Shown one piece after another: positions 6,938 through 9,847 of a stretch of 9,847 bases of DNA. The notes below the pieces were generated by a model. The model searched no databases. It saw only the letters and a list, made by a program, of their open reading frames with translations, and was not told where the DNA came from. How positions within the stretch are numbered: position 1 is the stretch's first letter; each line of letters starts with the position of its first letter. This stretch comes from JAAYZK01 sp964535025 (GTDB lineage Bacteria > Planctomycetota > Phycisphaerae > SM23-33 > FEN-1343): NCBI GenBank assembly GCA_964535025.1, contig CAZHRW010000054.1, positions 1-9,847 on the forward strand, in the 5' to 3' direction. The position numbers and the translations under genes are program-made.

Positions 6938-8146
6938 ATGCCGAATTTCGTCTACAACGTGCGTGATGCGGCCGGGGCCTCGACCTCGGGCGTGATCGAC
7001 GCGCCGTCCCTCGACGAGGCCGGACGCCTGCTCCGCCGCGACGGGAAGGTCATCATCGACCTGCACCCCCAGGGCCACCAGGGCGTCGCCATGGCAAGCC
7101 GTCCAAGGAAGATCAAGCACGACGACGTGGTGTTCTTCGCCAACCAGCTGGCCGTCATGGTCGATACCGGCGTGCCGCTGCTGGAGGCGCTGGACGGGAT
7201 CGCCGAGCAGACGACCCACACGGGGCTGAGGCGGATGGTCGCCCAGATCGCCAATGACGTTCGTGGCGGCACGGAGTTTTCCCGGGCCCTCGAGCGGTTT
7301 CCCAGGCAGTTCGACAACCTGTTCGTCAGCATGATCCAGGCCTCCGAGGCCAGCGGCACGATGGGCTCGACGCTCGAGCGGATGTGCGGGTACCTCCGCG
7401 GGCAGCGGGAGATGCGCAGCCAGGTCCGCGGGGCCATGCTCTACCCGGTCGGGATCCTGATCTTCAGCGTCGTCATCCTGACGGCGATGATGATCTTCGT
7501 GCTGCCCCGCTTCGAGAAGATCTACGCCACCAAGAAGGCCGCCCTCCCGACCGCGACGCGCGTCCTGCTGGGCGCCAGCGACGTGCTGCTGGCGTACTGG
7601 CCGTGGATCCTCGGCGGCGTGGTCGCGGCGGCGGTGGGGGTGTGGCAGTTTCTCAAGACCGAGCAGGGGGGCTATTTCATGGACCGCCTGCGGCTGCGGC
7701 TGCCGCTGGTGCGGCCGCTGTACGAGAAGGTCTACATTTCCCGCTCGTTCCGCACGCTGGCGACGATGCTCTCCAGCGGCGTCGAACTGCTCGACGCGAT
7801 CGGCATCGCCGCGGCGGTGGTGGGCAACCGGCTGCACCGCGACATGTGGCTGCGGATCGCCGAGGGCCTCCGCGAAGGCCGCACCCTCGCCGATGAGGTG
7901 GCCGCTGCGCCGCTGATCCCCCGCTCGATGGCCCAGATGATCAGCTCGGGCGACCGCAGCGGGCGCGTCTCGGACGTGCTCAACCGCATCGCCGAGTTTT
8001 GCGACAACGATGTCCGCGTCGGCATCAAGGCGCTCACCAGCCTGATCGAACCGGTCATGATCGTCCTGATGGGCCTGCTCGTCGGCGGCATCGCCATGGC
8101 CCTGCTGCTGCCGGTGTTCTCGATCAACAAGGTCGTCGGGCGATAA
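6938..8146 (+). CDS. gspF: GspF/PilC-family inner-membrane platform protein
   Basis: A 402-residue polytopic membrane protein forming the platform that couples the assembly ATPase to pilin or pseudopilin insertion. The N-terminal part (PNFVYNVRDAAG...) is the usual short cytoplasmic lead-in. Two T2SSF domains follow, about 60-190 and 264-395, each opening with the conserved F-x-x-x-L-A-x-M-x-x-x-G-V-x-L-L-x-A pattern (66-85 and 271-287). Three membrane segments are visible at about 168-190, 218-238 and 370-395. The last contains the family hallmark EPVMIVLMGLLVGGI and ends LLPVFSIN. Length is typical. ATG 6938 is preceded by AGAGGAG (6925-6931), 21 bases after the ATPase gene. GspF versus PilC cannot be decided from this window because no pilin, secretin or prepilin peptidase gene is nearby. 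Confidence 0.95.
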   Translation: MPNFVYNVRDAAGASTSGVIDAPSLDEAGRLLRRDGKVIIDLHPQGHQGVAMASRPRKIKHDDVVFFANQLAVMVDTGVPLLEALDGIAEQTTHTGLRRMVAQIANDVRGGTEFSRALERFPRQFDNLFVSMIQASEASGTMGSTLERMCGYLRGQREMRSQVRGAMLYPVGILIFSVVILTAMMIFVLPRFEKIYATKKAALPTATRVLLGASDVLLAYWPWILGGVVAAAVGVWQFLKTEQGGYFMDRLRLRLPLVRPLYEKVYISRSFRTLATMLSSGVELLDAIGIAAAVVGNRLHRDMWLRIAEGLREGRTLADEVAAAPLIPRSMAQMISSGDRSGRVSDVLNRIAEFCDNDVRVGIKALTSLIEPVMIVLMGLLVGGIAMALLLPVFSINKVVGR

Positions 8147-8148
8147 CG

Positions 8149-8177
8149 TTCCCCCGCCGCGCCCTTTCCGCTATAAT
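8149..8177 (+). promoter_or_regulatory. Putative sigma70-type promoter
   Basis: A perfect TATAAT at 8172-8177 stands out in this GC-rich DNA and lies 69 bases before the next gene start. With a 17-base spacer the -35 position (8149-8154) reads TTCCCC, a poor match to TTGACA, so the promoter may need an activator or rely mainly on the -10. No extended -10 TG is present. It would separate the downstream small membrane protein from the seven-gene operon. Confidence 0.5.
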
Positions 8178-8245
8178 GGTCGCCAGGCCGTGACGATCCC
8201 GGCGCGGGCGCGGGTGCGTTGCGGGCGTGAGTGGGAGCCGCGACG

Positions 8246-8680
8246 GTGGTGCGAATCGAAAACGCGGGGCGCCTGCGGCGCCGGAACCGGATGATCCTGC
8301 TGGCCCTGTCGCTGCTGTCGATGGCGGCGGCGCTGGTGATGATCTACCTGGCCTTCCTGGTTCTCGATCCGATGAGCCTCCGGGAGGAGACGCGGCGGCA
8401 CATCATGGCCCTGGCGCTGGTGGCGGGGGGGCTGATCATCTTCGCCCTGTTCTGCGTGGGCGTCCTGCTGCTGCGGCTGGTCGCCCAGCACCTGCTCCGC
8501 CGCCGCACCGCCGATCGGACCGTCTACGTCAACGCCTGGGAGGAGGCCGGCCGCCGCCGCGCCGTGCCCGACGAGGAGGAGCTGGACGAGCTGGTCATCG
8601 CCGACCAGCGCGACTGGGGCGACGACGACAGCGACGACACGGTCATCGAAGGCTTTGATCCCGATGACGATGATGAGTGA
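8246..8680 (+). CDS. Small two-helix membrane protein with acidic C-terminal tail
   Basis: A 144-residue protein that I do not recognise. After a basic N-terminus (RLRRRNR, about 9-15), two hydrophobic helices lie at about 16-40 and 53-77, joined by a short charged loop, and are followed by basic HLLRRRTADR. Positive-inside reasoning puts both termini in the cytoplasm. The C-terminal ~60 residues are soluble and strongly acidic, ending in a run of Asp (about 126-143). Candidate starts are GTG 8231, 8246 and 8249. GTG 8246 is preferred because GGGAG (8233-8237) lies 8 bases before it. The frame is clean, and the hydrophobic, then basic, then acidic layout argues for a real gene. It probably has its own promoter at 8172 and is convergent with the minus-strand gene. 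A role in the secretion system is possible from proximity only. Confidence 0.7.
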   Translation: MVRIENAGRLRRRNRMILLALSLLSMAAALVMIYLAFLVLDPMSLREETRRHIMALALVAGGLIIFALFCVGVLLLRLVAQHLLRRRTADRTVYVNAWEEAGRRRAVPDEEELDELVIADQRDWGDDDSDDTVIEGFDPDDDDE

Positions 8681-8696
8681 GACGGGTCGGGGGTAG

Positions 8697-8718
8697 GGGA
8701 CCGGCCGGCGTCCCGGTC
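8697..8718. terminator. Weak candidate bidirectional hairpin between convergent genes
   Basis: GACCGG (8699-8704) can pair with CCGGTC (8713-8718) around an 8-base loop. The overlapping alternative GGGAC/GTCCC (8697-8701/8710-8714) competes with it. The stem is short and GC-rich, and no T-run follows on either strand, so this is not a canonical intrinsic terminator. Its position in the 39-base gap between two convergent stop codons is the main argument for it. Confidence 0.25.
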
Positions 8719-8719
8719 G

Positions 8720-9769
8720 TCAGGGTAGCACTTCGACCTCGCTGACATAGAGCGCCGGGTATCCGCCGAGGGTCGTCCACCAGACCAGGGCGGGCCGGTC
8801 GGCCGGCCGGGCGGTTCGCGACCACCAGCGCAGCAGCGGGGTGTCGTCGACCTGATCGAGCGGACGAAGCGCGGCGGTATCCAACGTCCGGGGTGCGGCG
8901 GTCTCGAGCGGGGCGATGCGGGCGGCGCGATCGCCTTCAATCCAGATCGCCGGCGGCGTGTCGCGGTCGCTCCGCAGCGTTCGCGCGCCGCCGTCGCGGC
9001 TGACCGTGACGGTCGCCGGCAACGGCGCGCCTCGCGGCGGCCGGGCGGTCGACAGCAGCACCTGCGGCCGTCCGGGGCGAAGGGGACAGATCACGTCGGT
9101 ATCGGCGAGGACCGACCGTCCCGCCGATCGCAGCACCGTCCGGTCGGCGGCCATGGCCTCGACGCTGCCGTAGGCGCACCAGGCGGGCCCTTCGAGCCTC
9201 AGCCGGGCCGTGCCGGTACGCCGTGCCGCCAGGCGGGTGACGGTGGTCATCCAGGAGCGGCCGTCGTAACGGCCGACGATGTGCATCGTGCGGCGGGCGA
9301 CGAGCGGGGTGAGGCTCAGCAAACCCGCCACCGCCGCCGTCGTGCCAGCGGCCGTGGCGACGACGAGCGCCGCTCGCAGCCACGCCCACCGCCGCGGCAA
9401 CAGGGCGAACGCCGACAAGGCCGTCCCCGTGGCCAGGACGATGAGCACCTGGGCCTTCAGGTTGGCCGACCAGGCCGGCGGCGGGGCGGCGAAGGCCTCG
9501 GCGACCGGCGGATGGCGCACCGGCGCGACGCGCACGCGATCGGACGGCCAGACGAGGATCGTCCAGGTCTCGAACAGAGCCGCCGCACTGCGGGGATCGG
9601 CCTGCCCGTCGGCCAGGCCGCGCACCAGGAAGGTCATCGCCCTTGACGTCGCCGGCAGGCGGACCAGCTCGCTGACGGGGCGGCCCGGGGGGGCGATCAG
9701 CTCGGACACCAGCCACGGCCCGCCCGCGGCGTCCCGCACGGCGACGGCGCGGACCGTTCGCGGCCCGTC
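8720..9769 (-). CDS. Unrecognised membrane protein, 5' end lost at contig edge
   Basis: A minus-strand reading frame whose stop (TGA) is at 8720-8722. It has no convincing start: the first available GTG codon (9737-9739) sits inside sequence that continues upstream in frame as strand-like RTVRAVAV, so the true N-terminus lies beyond the readable DNA. Counting from that GTG (339 residues), residues 1-90 look like an extracytoplasmic beta-rich segment with many prolines. Two membrane helices follow, at about 97-113 and 121-143, separated by basic PRRWAWLR, which predicts that loop inside and both flanking domains outside. Residues 145-339 form a second beta-rich, Trp/Arg-containing region. No catalytic motif or family was recognised, and no function is proposed. 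The frame stays open to the window end, but the last bases are unreliable. Confidence 0.6.
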   Translation of the reverse strand, partial: DGPRTVRAVAVRDAAGGPWLVSELIAPPGRPVSELVRLPATSRAMTFLVRGLADGQADPRSAAALFETWTILVWPSDRVRVAPVRHPPVAEAFAAPPPAWSANLKAQVLIVLATGTALSAFALLPRRWAWLRAALVVATAAGTTAAVAGLLSLTPLVARRTMHIVGRYDGRSWMTTVTRLAARRTGTARLRLEGPAWCAYGSVEAMAADRTVLRSAGRSVLADTDVICPLRPGRPQVLLSTARPPRGAPLPATVTVSRDGGARTLRSDRDTPPAIWIEGDRAARIAPLETAAPRTLDTAALRPLDQVDDTPLLRWWSRTARPADRPALVWWTTLGGYPALYVSEVEVLP

Positions 9770-9770
9770 G

Positions 9771-9847
9771 TGGGGGGGGGGGGGGGCGGGCCCCCCCCCC
9801 CGCCCCCCCGCGCGCCCCCGGGCGCCCCCGCCCCCGCGCCGCCCCCC
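9771..9847. other. Low-quality homopolymeric G/C contig end
   Basis: From 9772 to 9847 there is not a single A or T. A run of 15 G (9772-9786) is followed by long C runs broken by single or double G. This has no resemblance to the neighbouring coding sequence and looks like a sequencing or assembly artefact at a contig edge, such as poly-G read tails and their complement. It truncates the minus-strand gene and should not be translated. Confidence 0.85.

Noticed and set aside
5282..7837. An 851-codon open frame on the minus strand opposite gspE and gspF
   Set aside because: It lies antisense to two clearly conserved genes, its translation is low-complexity and His/Arg/Asp-rich, and no domain is recognisable. 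Such frames arise from GC-rich codon bias.
8147..8171. Intrinsic terminator after the platform gene
   Set aside because: No stable stem with a following T-run is present; the operon may read through into the small membrane-protein gene.
1..9847. CRISPR arrays, tRNA/rRNA genes, insertion sequences or attachment sites
   Set aside because: No spaced direct repeats, no cloverleaf-like or rRNA-like segments, and no transposase or integrase frame were found by eye.

Overview
This is a high-GC, tightly packed bacterial window. It looks like the edge of an environmental assembly contig, because the last ~77 bases degenerate into pure G/C homopolymer. Gene content is Gram-negative in style: a lipoprotein signal, a type II secretion/type IV pilus ATPase and its platform protein, HD-GYP signalling and a STAS protein. 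The codon bias and the general look of the proteins suggest a Planctomycetota-like lineage, possibly Phycisphaerae. That placement is an impression from composition and gene neighbourhood, not something the window proves.

Bases 35-8146 hold seven co-directional plus-strand genes separated by at most 65 bases, very likely one operon. In order they are: a TPR lipoprotein (35-1216); a membrane PAS histidine kinase (1245-2687); a receiver-only response regulator (2753-3136); a PocR-like/GAF/HD-GYP cyclic-di-GMP phosphodiesterase (3139-4821); a single-domain STAS protein (4843-5175); a GspE/PilB-type ATPase with an N-terminal MshEN domain (5210-6916); and a GspF/PilC-type inner-membrane platform protein (6938-8146). 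Every internal start has a good Shine-Dalgarno sequence.

A perfect TATAAT at 8172-8177 probably starts a second, short transcription unit. It carries a 144-residue two-helix membrane protein with an acidic tail (8246-8680). Convergent to it, on the minus strand, is the 3' part of an unrecognised membrane protein (8720 to the contig end). Only 39 bases separate the two, and they hold a weak hairpin.

The working model is a signalling-to-secretion operon. The kinase/receiver pair and the HD-GYP enzyme would sense internal or redox/ligand signals and set phosphorylation state or local cyclic-di-GMP. STAS would act as a switch partner. The outputs would be the ATPase and platform that drive a pilus or pseudopilus, with the TPR lipoprotein as a possible envelope assembly factor. 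The ATPase domain belongs to a family whose founding member binds cyclic-di-GMP, which makes the linkage attractive. However, its signature arginines are substituted here, so direct control is unproven. No RNA genes, CRISPR arrays, insertion sequences or integration sites were seen.
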